From Cordia subcordata (taxonomy: Eukaryota > Streptophyta > Magnoliopsida > Boraginales > Cordiaceae): a stretch of 64,000 nt of DNA. The stretch is taken from positions 3,348,001-3,412,000 of the forward strand of contig JAPTOF010000015.1 of the NCBI GenBank assembly GCA_028554755.1. The letters are read 5' to 3'. The stretch's first letter is position 1, and each line of letters begins with the position of its first letter. The notes beneath the pieces were generated by a model. That model had not been told where the DNA came from. It did no database searches and saw only the letters and a list, made by a program, of their open reading frames with translations. Made by a program: the position numbers and the translations under genes. Positions 1 to 11,429 of this stretch are shown piece by piece.

Positions 1-586
1 GACTCGACCACTTTTCCGGTCAAAAATAAGTGCAGGAGCAAAAGGTTGAATTTGAAAGCTGAGAGGATAATAGTTTGAGAGATTGTGCAAATAATTTATC
101 AGTTGAATTCATCATCAGTTGATATCGCCATCAAACATGTGACAATTTTCCATTGGTTGTGCTTTAAGCGAAACCCAAATATTAATGCCTTCCACGTAAA
201 GCACTGTTCAGGACTTGCACTTCATTCTTCTTATTAGATATATTTTTTTGTTTCGATCATCTTGAATTTCCCTTAAGACCCCAAATTTGTGTAGAGATAT
301 TTGGCACGTAAATATGAATCACTCAACTGAAATAACGATCCTAACGGCCATTTCGTTTTCTAAACATCTAAGGTTATGTCGCCTTCAGCCGACTTGGCAA
401 AGGTGAGAGGTCCAAAATCCGAAAATAGTAGCTGGTCTTTTACTTGGATATAAAAACGTTGTTGGGTGGCAGGAAAAATTGCAAACAATTGTCAGAGAAC
501 AAGTTACGTACGAAGAATCAAGGTGTACACTCGGTTCATATACAAGTTTATGCAAATTTTCTTTTACATAAATAATGTGGTTGAGC

Positions 587-596
587 TATATATATA
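587..596 (+). promoter_or_regulatory. Candidate TATA box for the 876 gene
   Basis: A TATATATATA run lies about 290 bases before the ORF. A second candidate, TATAAAAA at 449-456, is further upstream. In DNA this AT-rich either could be chance. I see nothing else in 1-860 that I can assign. Confidence 0.22.
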
Positions 597-875
597 CTGA
601 CAGCACCATTTGTGAATAATTTAGCAGTTAAAATTATCTAGAGTTGCAAGGCTAAATTATTATCTGCATTGCTAGGCGCAAACGGATGGCAGGTTATTAG
701 TCCTTCTATCTATTTATTTCTTGTTTTCCTTTGATCGAAGCTACTATATATACGATTACTGTTTATATGCACAGTAAAAATTTACGTATTCAATGTTAAC
801 TTCTCGCATAACATAGTGAAAAGAGCGAAGAAGTGATATGTAACACCATATTGGGGCACTAATTACTGAGGACTA

Positions 876-1457
876 ATGGCAGGATTAGAAGATTTAAGTA
901 CCATGGCCAATGTGTCTGCTGAGGAGCTGAAGATTCGCAACGAGCTGGAGAAGGATATGAAAACAAATTTGGAGGAAGAAATCAAAGATGGCATATACCA
1001 TCTTGCTCTTAGATTGCACAGGCTTTATCAACACCGAAGAGAGAAAAAAGCGACGGGATCATCATTATCGTCGTCACCAGATGCAGCCGGCGCAAAGAAT
1101 GCAACATTTTCTGAGGTTAACATAAATATTAAAATGGAAGGAGGAACCAAAATTGAGATAAAGGAAACAAAGAAAGAGGCTCGTCCCAGTGTCCGCCCTA
1201 GGACCATTAGTTCTACTTCAGAGAAAAATGTTCATGGAACACTAATACCAAATTGTTATAACGATAAAAAGTTCGATTGGATTAAGACTCTTCGATCAGG
1301 CCCAAGAGTCCATCAAGCAAAACATATTAATAAACGTACCTTAAATCAGAATTGTAAGATTGATTATTCAAGGAGAAATTGCGTAAGTGCTCCTCGGCAG
1401 CGGAAGGCGAGTGTTCAAGTAAACAAGGAGTTGCTTGAACTGGGATGGAAGGATTAA
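876..1457 (+). CDS. Hypothetical plant protein, 193 aa, single exon
   Basis: This is the only long undamaged ORF in the window that does not look like mobile DNA. I do not recognise a named family. Residues 16-57 are rich in Glu, Lys, Leu and Arg and predict a charged amphipathic helix, including EEEIKDGIYHLALRLHRLYQ. A Ser-rich linker (61-69) follows, then a short segment VNINIKMEGGTKIEIKE (81-97), a basic stretch, a KKFDWIKTLRSG block (131-142), and a C-terminal ELLELGWK. No signal peptide or membrane segment is seen. The start has A at -3 and G at +4. Met10 (ACCATGG) is an equally good alternative start. The sequence after the stop is T-rich and could hold the 3' UTR. High charge and lack of Cys pairs suggest an intracellular, perhaps scaffold-like protein, but this is inference. 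Confidence 0.6.
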   Translation: MAGLEDLSTMANVSAEELKIRNELEKDMKTNLEEEIKDGIYHLALRLHRLYQHRREKKATGSSLSSSPDAAGAKNATFSEVNINIKMEGGTKIEIKETKKEARPSVRPRTISSTSEKNVHGTLIPNCYNDKKFDWIKTLRSGPRVHQAKHINKRTLNQNCKIDYSRRNCVSAPRQRKASVQVNKELLELGWKD

Positions 1458-3422
1458 GGTCCCTTTGGTTCTTAATTCGGACGACATTGTATTTGTTATG
1501 TCGACGAAATTTTATTAATTAACACTGACGAGAAAATAATGCTGTGTGTGATAAATATATGCATCTTATGTTTAACGGTGTGCCATGCGTTGCGATGTGT
1601 GTGAACTCGTCTTTTATTCCTTCTACTATTTCTTTGTAAGATTTGCATGTGTAACTTTTGTTTATCTGATAACAGAGCTGATAGTGCATTGTTTGTCTGA
1701 TGTTTTATATTTTTTAATTTTTTTAATATTTAATTTTTTTAGTTGTTAAATTTTTATTTTTTATTTTCTTAATTTTAAATTTTATACTTTTCAATTTTTT
1801 ATTTTTTATTTTTAAAATTTTTATTTGTATTTTTTATTTTTTACTACTAATCCTTCAGTTGTTGACGTCAATATACCACTTATTATTATAATATTTTAAT
1901 TATAACCTCAAGATATATGATCACAAATAGATGTTGATACGAGAATTTTGATTGTTGGTTTTTTTTTCCTCTCATTTTTGTCAATAATTCATATGGTGGT
2001 TCAAATTCAAGATTAATTTGCAGACAATACTAGGCAAAATAAAAATATAGGCCTAGTTGCTTAATCGCAGAATTCTTCACGACCAAGGGCTATCAATTAC
2101 TCATCTCCTTATGGTACCTTATTAGAACGGAAAACTATATATTCAGAAAAAAAAAAAAAAAGAGTTGCTAATAAAGCAAAAAATGAAACTAAAAAAGAAT
2201 AGCCTTCGTGCCCACAAACCGCGACAATCGTGTGTCCATGAGACAACAAATAACACCTCCCACAAAGAATTGTTCTGAGCAAATGATGTTTCTTTTTCTG
2301 CAATTATACATTATACATATGCCTTAACTTCATTATTTCATCTAATTCAATAATCAATCCACTATGATTACTAGAAAAGAACACCCTTGTTATATTGATG
2401 TCGCAATAATAATATACCACACTAATCTCCCATCTTGTCTATTACATTACAGTCATAATATAATAAATAACTCTAACATTTGTAAAAACAACCACCTGGT
2501 ACATAGTTCCAAGCAATAAAATCACTATGGATAGAAAAACGGTAAAAAACCAACAGCACCCGATCTTTAAACTCCCTAAATCAAAAAGCAAGGAAAGCGA
2601 AGCTGTGGCAGATTTGACGACATCCAATGAACCAAATTTGGACTGATAGTATGAAGATCCACCCACTTCACTGCCATCCAACAAATGAACATGTAAGCCT
2701 TGAATCCAACATCCATGTTGACGTCAGAAAAGTTTTTTATCCCTTCATTGAGATAAATAGCACTTGCTTCTCAATGTAATCATATAATGTATAGAGTTAC
2801 TTTTTAACTTTTAAGACAATCAAAATACCCTCAAGTTTGTCGCATAAAAAGAGTTGGATAAAAAGGAACTTGCTTCTAAGGTTTCCATTCTATAATAAAA
2901 ATTTCTTCTTCCTCTCCTATACATCTCTTTCTCTGTAAATACACATACAGATTCAAACTAATCCTTTGGTATCCAGTTATCTATCTATCCATCTATTTAT
3001 ATATAGATCAACATTACCAACTCTTTTTGTGGTTAATTAAAACTGGTCGATTTTTATAACATCTCTAAATAGTGCACTTTCCATTTAAGCTCTCCTCTTC
3101 CTCCTTAATTATCCTCCAACACTTTCACATGTTCTCCTTCAAATTTCACTCATTTTTCTTTGCAAATAATATACTGTCTGCCAAAAGAGTTGCTTTTTCA
3201 TAGATAGCACACCTTAGAAACAATACAAAAGCGATAAGAAACAACAAAAGCTTTGATTAAGAAACGCTCAACTTTGTGAAACGATCTAAAAAGTTTCTTG
3301 ATGACCGTAGAAATTAGAATAAGAATCTTTAACAACATTAAATTACCAAAAACAAAGTTAAAGACCAAAAATCAAAAAAAAAAAAAATTTAACCCCAATC
3401 TTAAATACACCCAAATATAAAT
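1458..3422. other. AT-rich non-coding stretch
   Basis: The stretch 1690-1850 is almost pure T/A with long T runs, and an A run lies at 2144-2160. A minus-strand ORF at 2442-2684 encodes a 20-odd-residue hydrophobic segment (FFTVFLSIVILLLG) and might be the end of a membrane protein, but it has no recognisable homology and no gene context. Otherwise I see no gene here. Confidence 0.4.
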
Positions 3423-3720
3423 TTATTTATTGCTACTTTGTCTCCAGCACAACAAACTCAAGGCATCTGGTAACCTTGCCATTAGTGTAATAGCACCATC
3501 TTTCATTTCCATCAAGATCTCAGAAGGCGAAATAGATTCCAAAGCCTCCTAAAATAAGAAATACACCAAACCTCAACCCACAAAGGGCCCTTCAGTGCAC
3601 ATGAATGACCATACTAGCTGAATAAGGCTTCTGCGAAGGATGTCCAAGCAAGGCAGGTCAAGACCTCCTTAAGCTCCGTTATCAGCGATCTATATTCATT
3701 TTCAAGCTTTTGTGGTTAGG
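3423..3720 (-). pseudogene. Possible terminal exons of a host gene relic
   Basis: On the minus strand a polypyrimidine tract and AG at 3549-3550 precede a 126-base open segment (3548 down to 3423) that ends in TAA. It encodes 41 residues, with ISPSEILMEMKDGAITLMAR near its start. Upstream, 3617-3705 encodes LENEYRSLITELKEV and an intron-like donor GTATGG follows. The two pieces do not join in phase, so the gene is either broken or my splice choice is wrong. The C1 copia remnant ends just upstream. I cannot name the protein. Confidence 0.22.
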
Positions 3721-3830
3721 CCCTCCATTTATACATCAATAACCTAAAAGAAAACGCAAGGCAAAAAGACCCAAATCAGAGGACAAAATATACAGTTCAC
3801 ACATATCATAAATTTTATAGTTCACGTGTA

Positions 3831-3970
3831 TAATCATAGCCTTTATATGTAAGGAAATACAAAAAATATTTTCACACTAATATTTAGACTAATATGCCCC
3901 CTCAATCTGAGCATGACTGAAGCATGATAAGATTGGTCTTGAGTTCATGAAACCAGCTAGAGGATAGCAC
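3831..3970 (-). repeat. Second copy of the C1 copia 3' end
   Basis: This block repeats 4187-4316 with small differences. Read on the minus strand it holds the last codons of RNase H, a purine tract GAGGGGGC and the start of the LTR. The offset is about 356 bases. Confidence 0.7.
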
Positions 3971-4186
3971 TTTGTTGAATACATAAATTTTCTTAATGTG
4001 CGTCTTAAAAGCATAGGTATAGCAAAACAATAGACAGACGCCAAATACACAAAAAATGGGGGTTCAAATCCTGTGACTTTGCACCTTTGTAAGTGACAAT
4101 ATATAGTATATGTAGAAATATTGAGGGTCACACACCAACTAGGGTGTTTTGGTATGTATCAATACAGAATATTGCATTGACAAATT

Positions 4187-4316
4187 ATAATCATAGCCTT
4201 TATATATTAGATAATACAAAAAATATTTTCACACTAATATTTACACTAATATGCCCCCTCAATTTGAGCATGATAAGGTTGGTCTTGAGTTCATGAAACT
4301 GGCTAAAGGACAGCGC
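4187..4316 (-). repeat. First copy of the C1 copia 3' end with purine tract
   Basis: Minus-strand GAGGGGG (4252-4258) is a typical polypurine tract. The LTR start would lie at about 4251. The same block recurs at 3831-3970, so the 3' terminus has been duplicated in tandem. Confidence 0.65.
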
Positions 4317-4860
4317 TTCGGTAAATATATCCGCAAGTTGTGACCCTATAGGAACAAATTTTACCAATACATTCCCTTAAGCAACCTTTTTCGGAATAAA
4401 ATGAAAATCAATTTCTACATGCTTAGTGCAAGCACGTAAGACTAGATTTGCAAAGAGGTATGCAGTAGATATATTGTCATAATATAAAACAATTAGTGAA
4501 CTAAAAAACACTCATAAATCACACAAAAGTTAACGGACCCAACAAGTCTCTGCTAAAGCATAGGCAAGGGATCTATATTCAGCTTCTGCACTGGATCGAA
4601 AAACAGTAGGTTGCTTCTTAGATTACAAAGAAATCAGATTTGAACCCAAGAAAAGAGTATAACATGTAGTGGAATGATGACTATCTAGACAACTAGCCCA
4701 GTAAGCATCTACATAGGCTACAAGTGAAGGATTAGCAGTAACTAATAAATGGAGACCTTGATCAATGGTGCCCTTAACAAAATATTCGTTTGGCAAGCTA
4801 CATATGCATAGAGCAAGGAGCATGCATAAATTGACTTACTAGATTAATTGCAAAGGCTAA
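4317..4860 (-). pseudogene. C1 RNase H domain relic
   Basis: Minus-strand translation at 4823-4623 gives LVAYVDAYWASCLDS then STTCYTLFLGSNLISL. This matches the copia RNase H signature, which normally reads YSDADWAGC and STTGY. The first catalytic Asp is kept in VDA, but the Asp of the usual DADW is Tyr here. Stops and short shifts surround it. Confidence 0.85.
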
Positions 4861-5381
4861 ATCAGGCTTAGTCAACGTCTGTATTGTAACCCACCAACCA
4901 TGTTATGAAACTTAGTAGGGTCATCCAATAAAGTACCATCATAAAGTAACGAAGGAGATTTAGATGGTAGTGGCATTTTGACAGGCTTAGCATTATGCAT
5001 GGAAAATTTATGAAGCAGATCCTCTGCATACTTAATTTCGGTTAAGTAAAGAGAGTAAGCAGTGCAAGTAACATGAATACCAAGAAATAAGGAAAGTTCC
5101 CCAAGTCCTTTGGGGCAAAGATGGCACTAAGTGTGTGAATGAATTGAAACACAAGAAAGCCAGAACTACTGTTAGTATAATATCATCCACATAAAGGAGT
5201 AAAACAAGCATGCCATGAGATTGAGCAGAGATAAATGTAGAGGTATTATCTGAGCTATAGATAAACCCATGAGAAAGTAAGAAAGAACTAAAACGATGAA
5301 GCCATGCCTTTTGTGCTTGTTTGACCCTATAAACATGATTGGGATGTTGGGAATCAACAAAACGTTAGAGTTGTTTCATGT

Positions 5382-5397
5382 AAACTTCTTCAGTGAG
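5382..5397. repeat. Left target-site duplication of the LINE insertion
   Basis: AAACTTCTTCAGTGAG, identical to 6305-6320. Its length (about 16 bases) fits target-primed LINE insertion. Confidence 0.9.
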
Positions 5398-6304
5398 CTT
5401 AATGACTAGAAGAGGGCTTAGTTAGCACCATTGGAACACCGCTTCAATTGGACTCACTCAATAAATCAAGCACATTTATTGGTTTTGCACGTATTTGTGT
5501 CGAGGTCAATCTTGAAAAAGAATTACCTGAATATACATTTGTTCGCCTTAGAGATGGCACTTGGGCTAAGATTGATATTGAATACACTTGGAAGCCATTA
5601 AAATGTACTAGTTGCAAAGTGATTGGCCATAACCTTGCCTCTTGCCCCAAAAATATTGGGGGAATTCAAAAACCTCTTGAGAGGAAGAAAGCAAATTAAT
5701 GAAGAGAACTCGTGATACAAATGTTTAGAGAGTTGTGGAGAACCAAAAAGGGCAGCAAAATAAATCCAACACAATCATCACTCATGCAACTTCATCAAAT
5801 CGCTTTGAGATTCTTGATGCCGAGATTGATTATGACAAGAATGACCAAGCAAATGAAGAATTCCAAGCAAGAAACAATGGAGAAAATGATCCCCATTCTA
5901 CTTTTGAAAAGGAGAGCATTAGGAAGATGAATGACATGGGTCCTTGGCCGGAAAAGGTAACCAAATTATTGAAGACGAAAATGTTGAGCTCATTGGTGTG
6001 ATTGATCTAAAAGGAAATGATGAGGAACTTGTGGCTGAAACTTGTAAGGAAGATCAAGGGAGGAAGAAGCTTGATAGTTTGCACTTCTCGCTGAACATAT
6101 GGACACTTAACTTGTTGTTTTACTTGTTTTTTTGTCTTGTTGAATGTTTTAGCTTTTTTTCATGTATCACTCTTGATTTTTCCTTGCTGTTTTCTTGCCC
6201 CTCAAATCTAGATTTGATTAGTATTGTTGTATCATATGATTTAAGGGGTTTTAGGATGTATCTTTACAAATTTGCGGCAATCTAACTTTTCTTATGTCGC
6301 AAAA
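5398..6304 (+). mobile_element. LINE fragment (5'-truncated, internally deleted)
   Basis: A 907-base insertion in the C1 RT, flanked by identical 16-base repeats and ending in an A run just before the second repeat. It starts inside a LINE gag-like ORF1 and ends in what looks like a LINE 3' UTR. No endonuclease or RT coding lies between them. It was therefore mobilised in trans, or it lost its pol before or after insertion. Confidence 0.88.
5405..6075 (+). pseudogene. LINE ORF1 (gag-like) relic with CCHC knuckle
   Basis: The reading frame carries FARICVEVNLEKELPEY, RDGTWAKIDIEYTWKPLKC and the zinc knuckle CTSCKVIGHNLASC (C-x2-C-x4-H-x4-C). This is the C-terminal half of the plant LINE ORF1 (DUF4283 plus zf-CCHC_4 type), an RNA-binding protein of the retrotransposition particle. 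The N-terminal DUF4283 part is lost at the 5' truncation. A stop follows the knuckle, then an overlapping frame (5735-6001) has SSNRFEILD, a block common in the tail of these proteins. Frameshifts make it non-functional. Confidence 0.85.
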
Positions 6305-6320
6305 AAACTTCTTCAGTGAG
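6305..6320. repeat. Right target-site duplication of the LINE insertion
   Basis: Second copy of the 16-base target AAACTTCTTCAGTGAG. Its first A bases merge with the LINE A-tail, so the exact junction is uncertain by a few bases. Confidence 0.9.
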
Positions 6321-6889
6321 ATATCCACGTCAAAAGGCATTTTTCACATTAAGCTGCCGAATCACCCAAGAAAAAGATAAAGCAATTGTCAACATAGTTC
6401 TAATAGTGATGGGTTTTACAATAGGACCAAAGGTTTCAAAGTGCCATCAGAATTATACTTAATCCAATAAATCCATTTATAGCCAACTAGGTTCTTGGTT
6501 AGTGATGTTGATACGAGTTCCCACGTGTGATTCTGAAGGAGTGCATTGAATTCTTCGGCCATGGCATTGCCCCAATGAGGACTAACGAAAGCCACAGTGA
6601 AGGATGTGGGTTCAATATCATGAGTATGTGCAACTAAAGATAAAATTTGCTTTTTCTTTTGAATACCAAATTTCAACCTAGTTTCTGTGGGATGGGTGTT
6701 TACTTGGCTCACAGAGGGTGAAACTGAAGTGAGATTTTATGTGCCTTGGTCCATTGATGGAGATGATGTGAAGCTATTAGGTGTTAACACAGGAGAAGAG
6801 GTGGAGGATGAGAGACCATTAATAGGCAAGTGCGAATATAAGGGGTCGAGGAGACAACTTGGGGTTCAGAACAAAACTCAATAAGAGAA

Positions 6890-7560
6890 TCAAGGATGCC
6901 TGAGGGAGAAAGTAACGTAAGAGGGAGGGGCTAGGGTGTTACCGTAATTTGAGTGCCAGAGAAAGGGGTGGGGGAACGTACAGTGGTGAAAACTAACATA
7001 GAATAGGGGGTATGATCTTTCATTAAAATACACATGTCTACTAACATAAACATGGCTAGTGAGAGGATCATGACACCTATATCTCTTATAATCATTTGCA
7101 TATCCTAAAAGGATGCAAGCTATTGATTGAGGGGAAAGTTTGTAGGCAATGAGATCAGTTAAGTTGGGAAAGTACGTACTTCCAAAAGCCTGAAGAAAGG
7201 AATAGTCTAGTGTCCTATTAAACAACAAATCAAAGAAAGAGTGGGAGAAGGAAGTCTATTTATAATGAAAATAGCCGTATAGACTGCGTCTAACCAAAAT
7301 GCATATGGCATGGATGCATGCAAGACAAAAGTGTGTGCAACTTCAAAAATGTGACACTTCTTTTGTCTAGCAACTCCATTTTGTTGTGGAGTTTCTAGAC
7401 AAGATTTGCAAAAAATAATGCCATGTTCCCATAAAAACTCATGAAAAGTAGTCTAATCAAATTTATCATCCCCATCACTTTGAATTGTGTAATTTTAGTG
7501 TCACAGAAGGTTTCAACCTATTTTTTTAAAGGTTTGAATTTGAGTGAAGACTTTAGACTT
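6890..7560 (-). pseudogene. C1 integrase relic
   Basis: The C-terminal core gives LQAFGSTYFPNLTDL, ACILLGYANDYKRYRCHDP and VYVSRHVYFNE. These match the copia integrase tail (FG..C.P, FLGY...KGY.CY, .SRHV.F.E). Near 7360-7390 the minus strand reads the TPQQNGVA block of the catalytic core. Several stops and a shift break the frame. Confidence 0.87.
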
Positions 7561-7674
7561 GTGAAACATTGGAAAAATCCATGAAAAACACGAAAAGTCA
7601 TCAACAAACACAACAAAATACTTATACCCCAAATTGGAAGCGACAGGAGAAATCCAAACATCATATTGAATTAA

Positions 7675-7974
7675 CTAAAAATGTCTCATAGCATGATGTT
7701 TAACCAACGCAAAAGATAACTGAGTGTTTTTACCCAAGTTACAAGCCACACAAGTGTCAAATAAAGAATGACTACATTGAATCAAATTGTTTGATTGTAA
7801 ATAAGAAAGCAATGAAAAATTTAAATTCCTAATCCACGATGCACAGGAAAGATTAACATGCCATCTTCCAAATAAACATTCAGTCTTATTCACATATTCT
7901 GATCCTTTAGATTCTGTTGTAAATAAACATAATGTTAAGCGAACAAAATTCAGTGCATGGTTGAATTTCAACAA
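7675..7974 (-). pseudogene. C1 GAG-pre-integrase domain relic
   Basis: The 99-codon open piece includes FGRWHVNLSCASW and FDTCVACNLGKNTQLSF. The C-x2-C with a following G-K is the tail of the zinc-binding pre-integrase domain of copia elements; the upstream His pair is not clear. It is the most 5' part of C1 still present. Confidence 0.75.
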
Positions 7975-8069
7975 AGAATACCCTAACAGACATCAACTTA
8001 CCTTTGTTGAATTTCCAACCCAATTTGTTTGGAATTGAGACTACCATATGTGGCAACCCTTACAGAATG

Positions 8070-10223
8070 GTTTCACTATTGGTCGATTAAATCCTGTTTC
8101 TCTACATTCAACTGAATTATATTTTTACGCATATTATTAAACAAGGTTAAAGGTGCAACGTGCTATAAAGATATTCGAATAGTAAATGGCACTTTATACC
8201 CAACTTTCAAAGACGCATGTTACTTTATGGATTTATTAGATAATGATAAATAATATATAGGTGCAACAGTTAAAGCAGCAATATGGGCAACTGGCTACCA
8301 AATGCGTCAAATTTTTGTGGCAATGCTATTATGAAACTCATTGAATCAACTAAAAATTGTTTGGCGAAATTCTTGGAAGTATTTGATTGAAGGAATTTTA
8401 CATATACATTATCAACAATTACATAGACTAGGTGCCTCTTTGTTACATTTATGTCTTTACTTTAGTTGTACATATAGAATAAAGCTATGTTGTTTACAAC
8501 TAATGAAAATATAATTACACTTTCTGATATTAACGATATTTAAACTTTTTTTGGTTTGAAGATTTACTTCTATTAGATAATGATTTGCATAATTTGGCAT
8601 TGGAAGAATTGAAAAATCTTTTGAATTTAAGCGGGCGTAGTTTTCTTGAGTTTCCTACTCTTCCACAACCAGCGCATTATTTTATTAGAAGATAACCTAA
8701 ATAGCTTTATACAAGAAAAACTTAACTATGATCAAAATGCCCTTACTACTGAAGCAAGGATGTTAATTAACACATTAAATGCTGAGCAACATTTAGTATT
8801 TCATACTATATTGCATGCAGTAGCTAATGACCAAGGTGGTCTTTGTTTCATTTATGGTTATGGAGGCACAGGAAAGACAAATTTGGAAAACACTCACGTC
8901 ATTTTTGCAATCAAAAGGTGAAATTATACTTAATGTGGCTTCCAATGGAATTACGGCTATGTTAGTTCTAGGTGGTCGTACTGCATATTCAAGATTTGGA
9001 ATTCCTCATGCATTGTAGAAGATTCCTGCTATAATATCAAACAGGGAAGCCCAATGGTTGGTTGACTAAAAAAAACCAAGCTAATTAATTGGGATGAAGC
9101 GCCAATGATACATCGTTATTGTTTTGAAGCATCAGATCATACAATGAGAGATTTATTATGCTTTATGGATCCTAATAGTATTAACTTACCAGTTGGTGGC
9201 AAAGTGGTAGTATTTGGTAGAGATTTTTGACAAATATTACCAGTTATTCTAAATGGAAGTCGAGCAGATATTGTTAAGGCATCATTGAATTCATCCTATT
9301 TATGGGACCATTGTACCCTGCTCAAGTTGACAACCAATATGCACCTTCGATTTGCTTCTTCTCCATCAGAATCATGTGAACTTGAAGCTTTTGCTTAATG
9401 GGTTTTAGATATTGGCAATGGAATTAGTGGTGAAGTTGAAGATGGAAAAACATTAGTAGAAATTCCAAATGAACTATTGGTACAAGATGGTACTAACCCT
9501 TTGAAAGCAATTGTGGAAAACACACAAATAGATTTGCCATCAAATCTCTCAAATGCTGCAAATTTTCATGATAAAACCATATTGGCACCCACATTGGAAA
9601 TAGTTGATGCCATTAATGATTATACACTTGATAACATTCTAGGTGATCCAGTTACGTGTTATAATTCTGACACAGTTTGCCAAACAAATGCTGATGAACA
9701 TATTGACAATCTATTATTAACTCCAGAATTTTTAAATACCATTAAAGCATTTGCGTTACCAAATCATGTTTTAAAATTGAAAAATAGTGTACCAGTTATG
9801 TTGATTCTCAACATAGACCAAACAATTGGTTAATGTAATAGCACACAGTTGAGAATCACGCAGTTGGGCAAACATGTAGTACAAGCTGGAATACCATTTA
9901 GAGAAAAAAAAAGCGGTGACAAAGTTTGTCTACCATAAATGTTAATGTCACTCTCGGATTCCAGATTGCCTTTTATATTGCAATAACAATAATTCCCTTT
10001 AATTATTTCATTTGCAATGACAATAAATAAAAGTCAAGGGCAATCTCTCTCTCACGTGGGATTATATTTACCATGTTCAGTATTTTTTCATGGGTAGCTA
10101 TATGTGGGAATATCTCGAGTTAGTAGCAAACGTGAGCTGAAGATATTAATTAAAGATTCAGAAGGCCAGACAACAAATAAGACTGAAAACGTGATCTTCC
10201 ATGAAGTTTTTCAAAATTTATGA
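8070..10223 (+). pseudogene. Helitron Pif1-like helicase relic
   Basis: The reading frame, broken by several stops and shifts, runs through the helicase of a plant Helitron replicase. Near 8150-8300 it has KDIRIVNGTLYPTFKDACY, the block before the helicase core. The Walker A motif GYGGTGKT is at 8856-8879. NVASNGITAMLVLGGRTAYS and RFGIP follow, then the Walker B equivalent WDEAPM near 9095. Later come LPVILNGSRADIV, a C-terminal TINKSQGQSLSHVGLYLP block and ISRVSS..ELKILI before TGA at 10221-10223. No HUH Rep domain is seen upstream, where C1 begins at once. The termini (5' TC, 3' hairpin plus CTRR) could not be placed. Confidence 0.88.
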
Positions 10224-11429
10224 TTCTCATTTTGCAAGTACGAGTTAATCTTATATTTTAATTGGTAGTTCTGTTAAATATAGACAACATATCAGTAATT
10301 TATAGTAATGTTTAGCTTTAATACATCATATAGAAAAAAATAATGTAAATCTAAGGTTCGAAATATACACAAACTGAATTGATAAACATTTATTTTTTTC
10401 TTTAAATTGACCTGCATTAATAGCATATATAATAGTTAAATAAAAATGGATGCATGCCATAATTGTTTACTATTCTATTTACTCACCTGAATGAAAGGTT
10501 GAATTAGTTGTGAAAATTCATAAATTGAGGTGTATTTAATGCTTAAGCAATAGTATAAATTAATTGCCTTTTGCATGTCAACTGATACATGGAGTATCCA
10601 TATATTTCATTACATAGTTTTCTGTACTCAGCACTTATGTGGTTATTTGGGATACAGTATGGCGGCATTTATCTCTTGTCTTCCACTTTCATTATGTATA
10701 TCTATGCACATATATACATATATAAATACATATATATATATATATGAAATTCAAATACTTTTCTACATACTACTCTAATGTGCTGCTTTGATCCTATTGG
10801 TAAGCCTATGATGTATCGTGGTGGGGAAAACTGCCAACTAAAAACTAATGGCCTATGCAATTTAATATGTGTAATGATGCCCTATAATAGGTTTCCAGTT
10901 GACATGAAAGCTATAAATTTTTAAATTTCATCGTAATATGAACATTTATGATCCTGCAGTGGGTTTCAAGCTTCTATAAATTAACTCTTTGTTTCGCATT
11001 TATCTATCATGCCTGTAAAATAGCAATCAAGTCCTAGATTTTGCTTTTCTCCGCACCATATATATCAAGTTTGTACCTATAGATTATAGCTTTCACATTT
11101 TCGGTGCCATATTCAATGTCGATAAGGAACTTTATATACTATCCTTTAATATTTGTCCATCGCTACAAGTTTGCATGTTGTACTTTGCATGTGTGTGACA
11201 TTTCATGCATAACTTTCATATTACTTATTATTCATGCATAAGCTATTATTAAAAGATCTTTTCCATGTGAGCTCCATATCACAAAATCATGTTGACTTAC
11301 CATTCCAAAGCATTGCAACTTATATGACTATATATTATTAAATTATTTCAATTTAGAGTTTTCCATTCTATAATAACATGCAAAGTATAATATAAATAAA
11401 GGTAATAAATACATTGCAATATTTTCTAG
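10224..11429. other. AT-rich non-coding DNA after the Helitron relic
   Basis: An (AT)n run lies at 10729-10746. I see no coding sequence. The Helitron 3' end could lie here, but no convincing hairpin plus CTRR was found by eye. Confidence 0.35.

Larger units (their letters stand above)
4860..6712 (-). pseudogene. C1 reverse transcriptase relic split by a LINE
   Basis: The N-terminal part (6712-6416) contains NAMAEEFNALLQNHTWELV and VGYKW, which match the copia RT opening (AM..E..AL..N.TW.LV). The YVDD catalytic motif is encoded near 5176-5215 on the minus strand. Removing the LINE at 5398-6304 together with one target copy brings back a frame reading RGYLTEEVYMKQ, matching the usual G.L.EEVYM.QP block. 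Additional stops lie outside the insertion, so excising the LINE would not revive it. Confidence 0.88.
3831..8000 (-). mobile_element. C1: degenerate Ty1/copia element (truncated)
   Basis: Minus-strand remains appear in copia order: GAG-pre-integrase (7974-7675), integrase (7560-6890), RT (6712 down to 4860, split by a LINE) and RNase H (about 4850-4320). A purine tract follows at 4252-4258, where the 3' LTR would begin. The gag, primer site and 5' LTR are missing: recognisable copia sequence stops near 8000, next to Helitron sequence. Frames are broken by stops and shifts throughout, so the element is dead. Confidence 0.9.

Noticed and set aside
1690..1850. T-run as terminator
   Set aside because: Plant pol II genes do not end at such runs and the run spans 160 bases; treated as low-complexity DNA.
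4045..4095. GGGTTCAAATCCTGTGAC resembling a pol III B box
   Set aside because: No A box at the proper distance upstream; it lies inside duplicated copia terminal sequence.
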